From Locusta migratoria (taxonomy: Eukaryota > Arthropoda > Insecta > Orthoptera > Acrididae): DNA of 64,000 nt. A model generated the notes under the pieces. It saw only the letters and a list, made by a program, of their open reading frames with translations. It was not told where the DNA came from and did no database searches. Positions 41,181-54,400 of this stretch are shown piece after piece. Location: NCBI GenBank assembly GCA_026315105.1, contig CM048748.1:24580078-24644077 (forward strand), read 5' to 3'. Both the position numbers and the translations under genes were made by a program. Position 1 is the stretch's first letter, and each line of letters starts with the position of its first letter.

Positions 41181-44100
41181 GCGCGGAGATTCCGAGATGG
41201 AGGAAAGGGGAAGGGGGCTTGTGTGCAGCGCGGAGATTCCGAGATGGAGGAAAGGGGAAGGGGGCTTGTGTGCAGCGCGGAGATTCCGAGATGGAGGAAA
41301 GGAGAAGGGGGCTTGTGTGCAGCGCGGAGATTCCGAGATGGAGGAAAGGGGAAGGGGGCTTGTGTGCAGCGCGGAGATTCCGAGATGGAGGAAAGGGGAA
41401 GGGGGCTTGTGTGCAGCGCGGAGATTCCGAGATGGAGGAAAGGGAAAGGGGGCTTGTGTGCAGCGCGGAGATTCCGAGATGGAGGAAAGGGGAAGGGGGC
41501 TTGTGTGCAGCGCGGAGATTCCGAGATGGAGGAAAGGGGAAGGGGGCTTGTGTGCAGCGCGGAGATTCCGAGATGGAGGAAAGGGGAAGGGGGCTTGTGT
41601 GCAGCGCGGAGATTCCGAGATGGAGGAAAGGGGAAGGGGGCTTGTGTGCAGCGCGGAGATTCCGAGATGGAGGAAAGGAGAAGGGGGCTTGTGTGCAGCG
41701 CGGAGATTCCGAGATGGAGGAAAGGGGAAGGGGGCTTGTGTGCAGCGCGGAGATTCCGAGATGGAGGAAAGGGGAAGGGGGCTTGTGTGCAGCGCGGAGA
41801 TTCCGAGATGGAGGAAAGGGGAAGGGGGCTTGTGTGCAGCGCGGAGATTCCGAGATGGAGGAAAGGGGAAGGGGGCTTGTGTGCAGCGCGGAGATTCCGA
41901 GATGGAGGAAAGGGGAAGGGGGCTTGTGTGCAGCGCGGAGATTCCGAGATGGAGGAAAGCGGATGGGGGCTTGTGTGCAGCGCGGAGATTCCGAGATGGA
42001 GGAAAGGGGAAGGGGGCTTGTGTGCAGCGCGGAGATTCCGAGATGGAGGAAAGGGGAAGGGGGCTTGTGTGCAGCGCGGAGATTCCGAGATGGAGGAAAG
42101 GGGAAGGGGGCTTGTGTGCAGCGCGGAGATTCCCAGATGGAGGAAAGGGGAAGGGGGCTTGTGTGCAGCGCGGAGATTCCGAGATGGAGGAAAGGGGAAG
42201 GGGGCTTGTGTGCAGCGCGGAGATTCCGAGATGGAGGAAAGGGGAAGGGGGCTTGTGTGCAGCGCGGAGATTCCGAGATGGAGGAAAGGGGAAGGGGGCT
42301 TGTGTGCAGCGCGGAGATTCCGAGATGGAGGAAAGGGGAAGGGGGCTTGTGTGCAGCGCGGAGATTCCGAGATGGAGGAAAGGGGAAGGGGGCTTGTGTG
42401 CAGCGCGGAGATTCCGAGATGGAGGAAAGGGGAAGGGGGCTTGTGTGCAGCGCGGAGATTCCGAGATGGAGGAAAGGGGAAGGGGGCTTGTGTGCAGCGC
42501 GGAGATTCCGAGATGGAGGAAAGGGGAAGGGGGCTTGTGTGCAGCGCGGAGATTCCGAGATGGAGGAAAGCGGATGGGGGCTTGTGTGCAGCGCGGAGAT
42601 TCCGAGATGGAGGAAAGGGGAATGGGTCTTGTGTGTAGCGCGGAGATTCCGAGATGGAGGAAAGGAGAAGGGGGCTTGTGTGCAGCGCGGAGATTCCGAG
42701 ATGGAGGAAAGGGGAAGGGGGCTTGTGTGCAGCGCGGAGATTCCGAGATGGAGGAAAGGGGAAGGGGGCTTGTGTGCAGCGCGGAGATTCCGAGATGGAG
42801 GAAAGGGGAAGGGGGCTTGTGTGCAGCGCGGAGATTCCGAGATGGAGGAAAGGGGAAGGGGGCTTGTGTGCAGCGCGGAGATTCCGAGATGGAGGAAAGG
42901 GGAAGGGGGCTTGTGTGCAGCGCGGAGATTCCGAGATGGAGGAAAGGGGAAGGGGGCTTGTGTGCAGCGCGGAGATTCCGAGATGGAGGAAAGGGGAAGG
43001 GGGCTTGTGTGCAGCGCGGAGATTCCGAGATGGAGGAAAGCGGATGGGGGCTTGTGTGCAGCGCGGAGATTCCGAGATGGAGGAAAGGGGAATGGGTCTT
43101 GTGTGCAGCGCGGAGATTCTGAGATGGAGGAAAGGAGAAGGGGGCTTGTGTGCAGCGCGGAGATTCCGAGATGGAGGAAAGGGGAAGGGGGCTTGTGTGC
43201 AGCGCGGAGATTCCGAGATGGAGGAAAGGGGAAGGGGGCTTGTGTGCAGCGCGGAGATTCCGAGATGGAGGAAAGGGGAAGGGGGCTTGTGTGCAGCGCG
43301 GAGATTCCGAGATGGAGGAAAGGGGAAGGGGGCTTGTGTGCAGCGCGGAGATTCCGAGATGGAGGAAAGGGGAAGGGGGCTTGTGTGCAGCGCGGAGATT
43401 CCGAGATGGAGGAAAGGGGAAGGGGGCTTGTGTGCAGCGCGGAGATTCCGAGATGGAGGAAAGGAGAAGGGGGCTTGTGTGCAGCGCGGAGATTCCGAGA
43501 TGGAGGAAAGGGGAAGGGGGCTTGTGTGCAGCGCGGAGATTCCGAGATGGAGGAAAGGGGAAGGGGGCTTGTGTGCAGCGCGGAGATTCCGAGATGGAGG
43601 AAAGGGGAAGGGGGCTTGTGTGCAGCGCGGAGATTCCGAGATGGAGGAAAGGAGAAGGGAGCTTGTGTGCAGCGCGGAGATTCCGAGATGGAGGAAAGGG
43701 GAAGGGGGCTTGTGTGCAGCGAGGAGATTCCGAGATGGAGGAAAGGGGAAGGGGGCTTGTGTGCAGCGCGGAGATTCCGAGATGGAGGAAAGGGGAAGGG
43801 GGCTTGTGTGCAGCGCGGAGATTCCGAGATGGAGGAAAGGGGAAGGGGGCTTGTGTGCAGCGCGGAGATTCCGAGATGGAGGAAAGGGGAAGGTGGCTTG
43901 TGTGCAGCGCGGAGATTCCGAGATGGAGGAAAGGGGAAGGGGGCTTGTGTGCAGCGCGGAGATTCCGTGATGGAGGAAAGGAGAAGGGGGCTTGTGTGCA
44001 GCGCGGAGATTCCGAGATGGAGGAAAGGAGAAGGGGGCTTGTGTGCAGCGCGGAGATTCCGAAATGGAGGAAAGGGGAAGGGGGCTTGTGTGCAGCGCGG

Positions 44101-47100
44101 AGATTCCGAGATGGAGGAAAGGGGAAGGGGGCTTGTGTGCAGCGCGGAGATTCCGAGATGGAGGAAAGGGGAAGGGGGCTTTTGTGCAGCGCGGAGATTC
44201 CGAGATGGAGGAAAGGGGAAGGGGGCTTATGTGCAGGGCGGAGATTCCGAGATGGAGGAAAGGGGAAGGGGGCTTGTGTGCAGCGCGGAGATTCCGAGAT
44301 GGAGGAAAGGGGAAGGGGGCTTGTGTGCAGCGCGGAGATTCCGAGATGGAGGAAAGGGGAAGGGGGCTTGTGTGCAGCGCGGAGATTCCGAGATGGAGGA
44401 AAGGAGAAGGGGGCTTGTGTGCAGCGCGGAGATTCCGAGATGGAGGAAAGGAGAAGGGGGCTTGTGTGCAGCGCGGAGATTCCAAGATGGAGGAAAGGGG
44501 AAGGGGGCTTGTGTGCAGCGCGGAGATTCCGAGATGGAGGAAAGGGGAAGGGGGCTTGTGTGCAGCGCGGAGATTCCGAGATGGAGGAAAGGGGAAGGGG
44601 GCTTGTGTGCAGCGCGGAGATTCCGAGATGGAGGAAAGGGGAAGGGGGCTTGTGTGCAGCGCGGAGATTCCGAGATGGAGGAAAGGGGAAGGGGGCTTGT
44701 GTGCAGTGCGGAGATTCCGAGATGGAGGAAAGGGGAAGGGGGCTTGTGTGCAGCGCGGAGATTCCGAGATGGAGGAATGGGGAAGGGGGCTTGTGTGCAG
44801 CGCGGAGATTCCGAGATGGAGGAAAGGGGAAGGGGGCTTGTGTGCAGCGCGGAGATTCCGAGATGGAGGAAAGGAGAAGGGGGCTTGTGTGCAGCGCGGA
44901 GATTCCGAGATGGAGGAAAGGGGAAGGGGGCTTGTGTGCAGCGCGGAGATTCCGAGATGGAGGAAAGGGGAAGGGGGCTTGTGTGCAGCGCGGAGATTCC
45001 GAGATGGAGGAAAGGGGAAGGGGGCTTGTGTGCAGCGCGGAGATTCCGAGATGGAGGAAAGGGGAAGGGGGCTTGTGTGCAGCGCGGAGATTCCGAGATG
45101 GGGGAAAGGGGAAGGGGGCTTGTGTGCAGCGCGGAGATTCCGAGATGGAGGAAAGGAGAAGGGGGCTTGTGTGCAGCGCGGAGATTCCGAGATGGAGGAA
45201 AGGGGAAGGGGGCTTGTGTGCAGCGCGGAGATTCCGAGATGGAGGAAAGGGGAAGGGGGCTTGTGTGCAGCGCGGAGATTCCGAGATGGAGGAAAGGGGA
45301 AGGGGGCTTGTGTGCAGCGCGGAGATTCCGAGATGGAGGAAAGGGGAAGGGGGCTTGTGTGCAGCGCGGAGATTCCGAGATGGAGGAAAGGGGAAGGGGG
45401 CTTGTGTGCAGCGCGGAGATTCCGAGATGGAGGAAAGGGGAAGGGGGCTTGTGTGCAGCGCGGAGATTCCGAGATGGAGGAAAGGGGAAGGGGGCTTGTG
45501 TGCAGCGCGGAGATTCCGAGATGGAGGAAAGGGGAAGGGGGCTTGTGTGCAGCGCGGAGATTCCGAGATGGAGGAAAGGGGAAGGGGGCTTGTGTGCAGC
45601 GCGGAGATTCCGAGATGGAGGAAAGGGGAAGGGGGCTTGTGTGCAGCGCGGAGATTCCGAGATGGAGGAAAGGGGAAGGGGGCTTGTGTGCAGCGCGGAG
45701 ATTCCGAGATGGAGGAAAGGGGAAGGGGGCTTGTGTGCAGCGCGGAGATTCCGAGATGGAGGAAAGGGGAAGGGGGCTTGTGTGCAGCGCGGAGATTCCG
45801 AGATGGAGGAAAGGGGAAGGGGGCTTGTGTGCAGCGCGGAGATTCCGAGATGGAGGAAAGGGGAAGGGGGCTTGTGTGCAGCGCGGAGATTCCGAGATGG
45901 AGGAAAGGGGAAGGGGGCTTGTGTGCAGCGCGGAGATTCCGAGATGGAGGAAAGGGGAAGGGGGCTTGTGTGCAGCGCGGAGATTCCGAGATGGAGGAAA
46001 GGGGAAGGGGGCTTGTGTGCAGCGCGGAGATTCAGAGATGGAGGAAAGGGGAAGGGGGCTTGTGTGCAGCGCGGAGATTCCGAGATGGAGGAAAGGTGAA
46101 GGGGGCTTGTGTGCAGCGCCGAGATTCCGAGATGGAGGAAAGGGGAAGGGGGCTTGTGTGCAGCGCGGAGATTCCGAGATGGAGGAAAGGAGAAGGGGGC
46201 TTGTGTGCAGTGCGGAGATTCCGAGATGGAGGAAAGGGGAAGGGGGCTTGTGTGCAGCGCGGAGATTCCGAGATGGAGGAAAGGAGAAGGGGGCTTGTGT
46301 GCAGCGCGGAGATTCCGAGATGGAGGAAAGGGGAAGGGGGCTTGTGTGCAACGCGGAGATTCCGAGATGGAGGAAAGGGGAAGGGGGCTTGTGTGCAGCG
46401 CGGAGATTCCGAGATGGAGGAAAGGGGAAGGGGGCTTGTGTGCAGCGCGGAGATTCCGAGATGGAGGAAAGGGGAAGGGGGCTTGTGTGCAGCGCGGAGA
46501 TTCCGAGATGGAGGAAAGGAGAAGGGGGCTTGTGTGCAGCGCGGAGATTCCGAGATGGAGGAAAGGAGAAGGGGGCTAGTGTGCAGCGCGGAGATTCCGA
46601 GATGGAGGAAAGGGGAAGGGGGCTTGTGTGCAGCGCGGAGATTCCGAGATGGAGGAAAGGGGAAGGGGGCTTGTGTGCAGCGCGGAGATTCCGAGATGGA
46701 GGAAAGGGGAAGGGGGCTTGTGTGCAGCGCGGAGATTCCGAGATGGAGGAAAGGGGAAGGGGGCTTGTGTGCAGCGCGGAGATTCCGAGATGGAGGAAAG
46801 GGGAAGGGGGCTTGTGTGCAGCGCGGAGATTCCGAGATGGAGGAAAGGGGAAGGGGGCTTGTGTGCAGCGCGGAGATTCCGAGATGGAGGAAAGGGGAAG
46901 GGGGCTTGTGTGCAGCGCGGAGATTCCGAGATGGAGGAAAGGGGAAGGGGGCTTGTGTGCAGCGCGGAGATTCCGAGATGGAGGAAAGGGGAAGGGGGCT
47001 TGTGTGCAGCGCGGAGATTCCGAGATGGAGGAAAGGGGAAGGGGGCTTGTGTGCAGCGCGGAGATTCCGAGATGGAGGAAAGGGGAAGGGGGCTTGTGTG

Positions 47101-48419
47101 CAGCGCGGAGATTCCGAGATGGAGGAAAGGGGAAGTGGGCTTGTGTGCAGCGCGGAGATTCCGAGATGGAGGAAAGGGGAAGGGGGCTTGTGTGCAGCGC
47201 GGAGATTCCGAGATGGAGGAAAGGGGAAGGGTTTTTGTGTGCAGCGCGGAGATTCCGAGATGGAGGAAAGGGGAAGGGGGCTTGTGTGCAGCGCGGAGAT
47301 TCCGAGATGGAGGAAAGGGGAAGGGGGCTTGTGTGCAGCGCGGAGATCCCGAGATGGAGGAAAGGGGAAGGGGGCTTGGGTGCAGCGCGGAGATTCTGAG
47401 ATGGAGGAAAGGGGAAGGGGGCTTGTGTGCAGCGCGGAGATTCCGAGATGGAGGAAAGGGGAAGGGGGCTTGTGTGCAGCGCGGAGATTCCGAGATGGAG
47501 GAAAGGGGAAGGGGGCTTGTGTGCAGCGCGGAGATTCCGAGATGGAGGAAAGGGGAAGGGGGCTTGTGTGCAGCGCGGAGATTCCGAGATGGAGGAAAGG
47601 AGAAGGGGGCTTGTGTGCAGCGCGGAGATTCCGAGATGGAGGAAAGGGGAAGGGGGCTTGTATGCAGCGCGGAGATTCCGAGATGGAGGAAAGGAGAAGG
47701 GGGCTTGTGTGCAGCGCGGAGATTCCGAGATGGAGGAAAGGGGAAGGGGGCTTGTGTGCAACGCGGGGATTCCGAGATGGAGGAAAGGGGAAGGGGGCTT
47801 GTGTGCAGCGCGGAGATTCCGAAATGGAGGAAAGGGGAAGGGGGCTTGTGTGCAGCGCGGAGTTTCCGAGATGGAGGAAAGGGGAAGGGGGCTTGTGTGC
47901 AGCGCGGAGATTCCGAGATGGAGGAAAGGAGAAGGGGGCTTGTGTGCAGCGCGGAGATTCCGAGATGGAGGAAAGGGGAAGGGGGCTTGTGTGCAGCGCG
48001 GAGATTCCGAGATGGAGGAAAGGGGAAGGGGGCTTGTGTGCAGCGCGGAGATTCCGAGATGGAGGAAAGGGGAAGGGGGCTTGTGTGCAGCGCGGAGATT
48101 CCGAGATGGAGGAAAGGGAAAGGGGGCTTGTGTGCAGCGCGGAGATTCCGAGATGGAGGAAAGGGGAAGGGGGCTTGTGTGCAGCGCGGAGATTCCGAGA
48201 TGGAGGAAAGGGGAAGGGGGCTTGTGTGCAGCGCGGAGATTCCGAGATGGAGGAAAGGGGAAGGGGGCTTGTGTGCAGCGCGGAGATTCCGAGATGGAGG
48301 AAAGGGGAAGGGGGCTTGTGTGCAGCGCGGAGATTCCGAGATGGAGGAAAGGGGAAGGGGGCTTGTGTGCAGCGCGGAGATTCCGAGATGGAGGAAAGGG
48401 GAAGGGGGCTTGTGTGCAG

Positions 48420-51400
48420 CGCGGAGATTCCAAGATGGAGGAAAGGGGAAGGGGGCTTGTGTGCAGCGCGGAGATTCCGAGATGGAGGAAAGGGGAAGGG
48501 GCTTGTGTGCAGCGCGGAGATTCCGAGATGGAGGAAAGGGGAAGGGGGCTTGTGTGCAGCGCGGAGATTCCGAGATTGAGGAAAGGGGAAGGGGGCTTGT
48601 GTGCAGCGCGGAGATTCCGAGATGGAGGAAAGTGGAAGGGGGCTTGTGTGCAGCGCGGAGATTCCGAGATGGAGGAAAGGGGAAGGGGGCTTGTGTAAGC
48701 GCGGAGATTCCGAGATGGAGGAAAGGGGAAGGGGGCTTGTGTGCAGCGCGGAGATTCCGAGATGGAGGAAAGGGGAAGGGGGCTTGTGTGCAGCGCGGAG
48801 ATTCCGAGATGGAGGAAAGGGGAAGGGGGCTTGTGTGCAGCGCGGAGATTCCGAGATGGAGGAAAGGGGAAGGGGGCTTGTGTGCAGCGCGGAGATTCCG
48901 AGATGGAGGAAAGGGGAAGGGGGCTTGTGTGCAGCGCAGAGATTCCGAGATGGAGGAAAGGGGAAGGGGGCTTGTGTGCAGCGCGGAGATTCCGAGATGG
49001 AGGAAAGGGGAAGGGGGCTTGTGTGCAGCGCGGAGATTCCGAGATGGAGGAAAGGGGAAGGGGGCTTGTGTGCAGCGCGGAGATTCCGAAATGGAGGAAA
49101 GGTGAAGGGGGCTTGTGTGCAGCGCGGAGATTCCGAGATGGAGGAAAGGGGAATGGGGCTTGTGTGCAGCGCGGAGATTCCGAGATGGAGGAAAGGGGAA
49201 GGGGGCTTGTGTGCAGCGCGGAGATTCCGAGATGGAGGAAAGGGGAAGGGGGCTTGTGTGCAGCGCGGAGATTCCGAGATGGAGGAAAGGGGAAGGGGGC
49301 TTGTGTGCAGCGCGGAGATTCCGAGATGGAGGAAAGGAGAAGGGGGCTTGTGTGCAGCGCGGAGATTCCGAGATGGAGGAAAGGAGAAGGGGGCTTGTGT
49401 GCAGCGCGGAGATTCCGAGATGGAGGAAAGGGGGAGGGGGCTTGTGTGCAGCGCGGAGATTCCGAGATGGAGGAAAGGGGAAGGGGGCTTGTGTGCAGCG
49501 CGGAGATTCCGAGATGGAGGAAAGGGGAAGGGGGCTTGTGTGCAGCGCGGAGATTCCGAGATGGAGGAAAGGGGAAGGGGGCTTGTGTGCAGCGCGGAGA
49601 TTCCGAGATGGAGGAAAGGGGAAGGGGGCTTGTGTGCAGCGCGGAGATTCCGAGATGGAGGAAAGGGGAAGGGGGCTTGTGTGCAGCGCGGAGATTCCGA
49701 GATGGAGGAAAGGGGAAGGGGGCTTGTGTGCAGCGCGGAGATTCCGAGATGGAGGAAAGGGGAAGGGGGCTTGTGTGCAGCGCGGAGATTCCGAGATGGA
49801 GGAAAGGGGAAGGGGGCTTGTGTGCAGCGCGGAGATTCCGAGATGGAGGAAAGGGGAAGGGGGCTTGTGTGCAGCGCGGAGATTCCGAGATGGAGGAAAG
49901 GGGAAGGGGGCTTGTGTGCAGCGCGGAGATTCCGAGATGGAGGAAAGGGGAAGGGGGCTTGTGTGCAGCGCAGAGATTCCGAGATGGAGGAAAGGGGAAG
50001 GGGGCTTGTGTGCAGCGCGGAGATTCCGAGATGGAGGAAAGGGGAAGGGGGCTTGTGTGCAGCGCGGAGATTCCGAGATGGAGGAAAGGAGAAGGGGGCT
50101 TGTGTGCAGCGCGGAGATTCCGAGATGGAGGAAAGGGGAAGGGGGCTTGTGTGCAGCGCGGAGATTCCGAGATGGAGGAAAGGGGAAGGGGGCTTGTGTG
50201 CAGCGCGGAGATTCCGAGATGGAGGAAAGGGGAAGGGGGCTTGTGTGCAGCGCGGAGATTCCGAGATGGAGGAAAGGGGAAGGGGGCTTGTGTGCAGCGC
50301 GGAGATTCCGAGATGGAGGAAAGGGGAAGGGGGCTTGTGTGCAGCGCGGAGATTCCGAGATGGAGGAAAGGGGAAGGGGGCTTGTGTGCAGCGCGGAGAT
50401 TCCGAGATGGAGGAAAGGGGAAGGGGGCTTGTGTGCAGCGCGGAGATTCCGAGATGGAGGAAAGGGGAAGGGGGCTTGTGTGCAGCGCGGAGATTCCGAG
50501 ATGGAGGAAAGGGGAAGGGGGCTTGTGTGCAGCGCGGAGATTCCGAGATGGAGGAAAGGGGAAGGGGGCTTGTGTGCAGCGCGGAGATTCCAAGATGGAG
50601 GAAAGGGGAAGGGGGCTTGTGTGCAGCGCGGAGATTCCGAGATGGAGGAAAGGGGAAGGGGGCTTGTGTGCAGCGCGGAGATTCCGAGATGGAGGAAAGG
50701 GGAAGGGGGCTTGTGTGCAGCGCGGAGATTCCGAGATTGAGGAAAGGGGAAGGGGGCTTGTGTGCAGCGCGGAGATTCCGAGATGGAGGAAAGTGGAAGG
50801 GGGCTTGTGTGCAGCGCGGAGATTCCGAGATGGAGGAAAGGGGAAGGGGGCTTGTGTAAGCGCGGAGATTCCGAGACGGAGGAAAGGGGAAGGGGGCTTG
50901 TGTGCAGCGCGGAGATTCCGAGATGGAGGAAAGGGGAAGGGGGCTTGTGTGCAGCGCGGAGATTCCGAGATGGAGGAAAGGGGAAGGGGGCTTGTGTGCA
51001 GCGCGGAGATTCCGAGATGGAGGAAAGGGGAACGGGGCTTGTGTGCAGCGCGGAGATTCCGAGATGGAGGAAAGGGGAAGGGGGCTTGTGTGCAGCGCAG
51101 AGATTCCGAGATGGAGGAAAGGGGAAGGGGGCTTGTGTGCAGCGCGGAGATTCCGAGATGGAGGAAAGGGGAAGGGGGCTTGTGTGCAGCGCGGAGATTC
51201 CGAGATGGAGGAAAGGGGAAGGGGGCTTGTGTGCAGCGCGGAGATTCCGAAATGGAGGAAAGGTGAAGGGGGCTTGTGTGCAGCGCGGAGATTCCGAGAT
51301 GGAGGAAAGGGGAAGGGGGCTTGTGTGCAGCGCGGAGATTCCGAGATGGAGGAAAGGGGAAGGGGGCTTGTGTGCAGCGCGGAGATTCCGAGATGGAGGA

Positions 51401-54400
51401 AAGGGGAAGGGGGCTTGTGTGCAGCGCGGAGATTCCGAGATGGAGGAAAGGGGAAGGGGGCTTGTGTGCAGCGCGGAGATTCCGAGATGGAGGAAAGGAG
51501 AAGGGGGCTTGTGTGCAGCGCGGAGATTCCGAGATGGAGGAAAGGAGAAGGGGGCTTGTGTGCAGCGCGGAGATTCCGAGATGGAGGAAAGGGGGAGGGG
51601 GCTTGTGTGCAGCGCGGAGATTCCGAGATGGAGGAAAGGGGAAGGGGGCTTGTGTGCAGCGCGGAGATTCCGAGATGGAGGAAAGGGGAAGGGGGCTTGT
51701 GTGCAGCGCGGAGATTCCGAGATGGAGGAAAGGGGAAGGGGGCTTGTGTGCAGCGCGGAGATTCCGAGATGGAGGAAAGGGGAAGGGGGCTTGTGTGCAG
51801 CGCGGAGATTCCGAGATGGAGGAAAGGGGAAGGGGGCTTGTGTGCAGCGCGGAGATTCCGAGATGGAGGAAAGGGGAAGGGGGCTTGTGTGCAGCGCGGA
51901 GATTCCGAGATGGAGGAAAGGGGAAGGGGGCTTGTGTGCAGCGCGGAGATTCCGAGATGGAGGAAAGGGGAAGGGGGCTTGTGTGCAGCGCGGAGATTCC
52001 GAGATGGAGGAAAGGGGAAGGGGGCTTGTGTGCAGCGCGGAGATTCCGAGATGGAGGAAAGGGGAAGGGGGCTTGTGTGCAGCGCGGAGATTCCGAGATG
52101 GAGGAAAGGGGAAGGGGGCTTGTGTGCAGCGCAGAGATTCCGAGATGGAGGAAAGGGGAAGGGGGCTTGTGTGCAGCGCGGAGATTCCGAGATGGAGGAA
52201 AGGGGAAGGGGGCTTGTGTGCAGCGCGGAGATTCCGAGATGGAGGAAAGGGGAAGGGGGCTTGTGTGCAGCGCGGAGATTCCGAGATGGAGGAAAGGTGA
52301 AGGGGGCTTGTGTGCAGCGCGGAGATTCCGAGATGGAGGAAAGGGGAAGGGGGCTTGTGTGCAGCGCGGAGATTCCGAGATGGAGGAAAGGGGAAGGGGG
52401 CTTGTGTGCAGCGCGGAGATTCCGAGATGGAGGAAAGGGGAAGGGGGCTTGAGTGCAGCGCGGAGATTCCGAGATGGAGGAAAGGGGAAGGGGGCTTGTG
52501 TGCAGCGCGGAGATTCCGAGATGGAGGAAAGGAGAAGGGGGCTTGTGTGCAGCGCGGAGATTCCGAGATGGAGGAAAGGAGAAGGGGGCTTGTGTGCAGC
52601 GCGGAGATTCCGAGATGGACGAAAGGGGAAGGGGGCTTGTGTGCAGCGCGGAGATTCCGAGATGGAGGAAAGGGGAAGGGGGCATGTGTGCAGCGCGGAG
52701 ATTCCGAGATGGAGGAAAGGGGAAGGGGGCTTGTGTGCAGCGCGGAGATTCCGAGATGGAGGAAAGGGGAAGGGGGCTTGTGTGCAGCGCGGAGATTCCG
52801 AGATGGAGGAAAGGGGAAGGGGGCTTGTGTGCAGCGCAGAGATTCCGAGATGGAGGAAAGGGGAAGGGGGCTTGTGTGCAGCGCGGAGATTCCGAGATGG
52901 AGGAAAGGGGAAGGGGGCTTGTGTGCAGCGCGGAGATTCCGAGATGGAGGAAAGGAGAAGGGGGCTTGTGTGCAGCGCGGAGATTCCGAGATGGAGGAAA
53001 GGGGAAGGGGGCTTGTGTGCAGCGCGGAGATTCCGAGATGGAGGAAAGGGGAAGGGGGCTTGTGTGCAGCGCGGAGATTCCGAGATGGAGGAAAGGGGAA
53101 GGGGGCTTGTGTGCAGCGCGGAGATTCCGAGATGGAGGAAAGGGGAAGGGGGCTTGTGTGCAGCGCGGAGATTCCGAGATGGAGGAAAGGGGAAGGGGGC
53201 TTGTGTGCAGCGCGGAGATTCCGAGATGGAGGAAAGGGGAAGGGGGCATGTGTGCAGCGCGGAGATTCCGAGATGGAGGAAAGGGGAAGGGGGCTTGTGT
53301 GCAGCGCGGAGATTCCGAGATGGAGGAAAGGGGAAGGGGGCTTGTGTGCAGCGCGGAGATTCCGAGATGGAGGAAAGGGGAAGGGGGCTTGTGTGCAGCG
53401 CGGAGATTCCGAGATGGAGGAAAGGGGAAGGGGGCTTGTGTGCAGCGCGGAGATTCCAAGATGGAGGAAAGGGGAAGGGGGCTTGTGTGCAGCGCGGAGA
53501 TTCCGAGATGGAGGAAAGGGGAAGGGGGCTTGTGTGCAGCGCGGAGATTCCGAGATGGAGGAAAGGGGAAGGGGGCTTGTGTGCAGCGCGGAGATTCCGA
53601 GATTGAGGAAAGGGGAAGGGGGCTTGTGTGCAGCGCGGAGATTCCGAGATGGAGGAAAGTGGAAGGGGGCTTGTGTGCAGCGCGGAGATTCCGAGATGGA
53701 GGAAAGGGGAAGGGGGCTTGTGTAAGCGCGGAGATTCCGAGATGGAGGAAAGGGGAAGGGGGCTTGTGTGCAGCGCGGAGATTCCGAGATGGAGGAAAGG
53801 GGAAGGGGGCTTGTGTGCAGCGCGGAGATTCCGAGATGGAGGAAAGGGGAAGGGGGCTTGTGTGCAGCGCGGAGATTCCGAGATGGAGGAAAGGGGAACG
53901 GGGCTTGTGTGCAGCGCGGAGATTCCGAGATGGAGGAAAGGGGAAGGGGGCTTGTGTGCAGTGCAGAGATTCCGAGATGGAGGAAAGGGGAAGGGGGCTT
54001 GTGTGCAGCGCGGAGATTCCGAGATGGAGGAAAGGGGAAGGGGGCTTGTGTGCAGCGCGGAGATTCCGAGATGGAGGAAAGGGGAAGGGGGCTTGTGTGC
54101 AGCGCGGAGATTCCGAAATGGAGGAAAGGTGAAGGGGGCTTGTGTGCAGCGCGGAGATTCCGAGATGGAGGAAAGGGGAAGGGGGCTTGTGTGCAGCGCG
54201 GAGATTCCGAGATGGAGGAAAGGGGAAGGGGGCTTGTGTGCAGCGCGGAGATTCCGAGATGGAGGAAAGGGGAAGGGGGCTTGTGTGCAGCGCGGAGATT
54301 CCGAGATGGAGGAAAGGGGAAGGGGGCTTGTGTGCAGCGCGGAGATTCCGAGATGGAGGAAAGGAGAAGGGGGCTTGTGTGCAGCGCGGAGATTCCGAGA

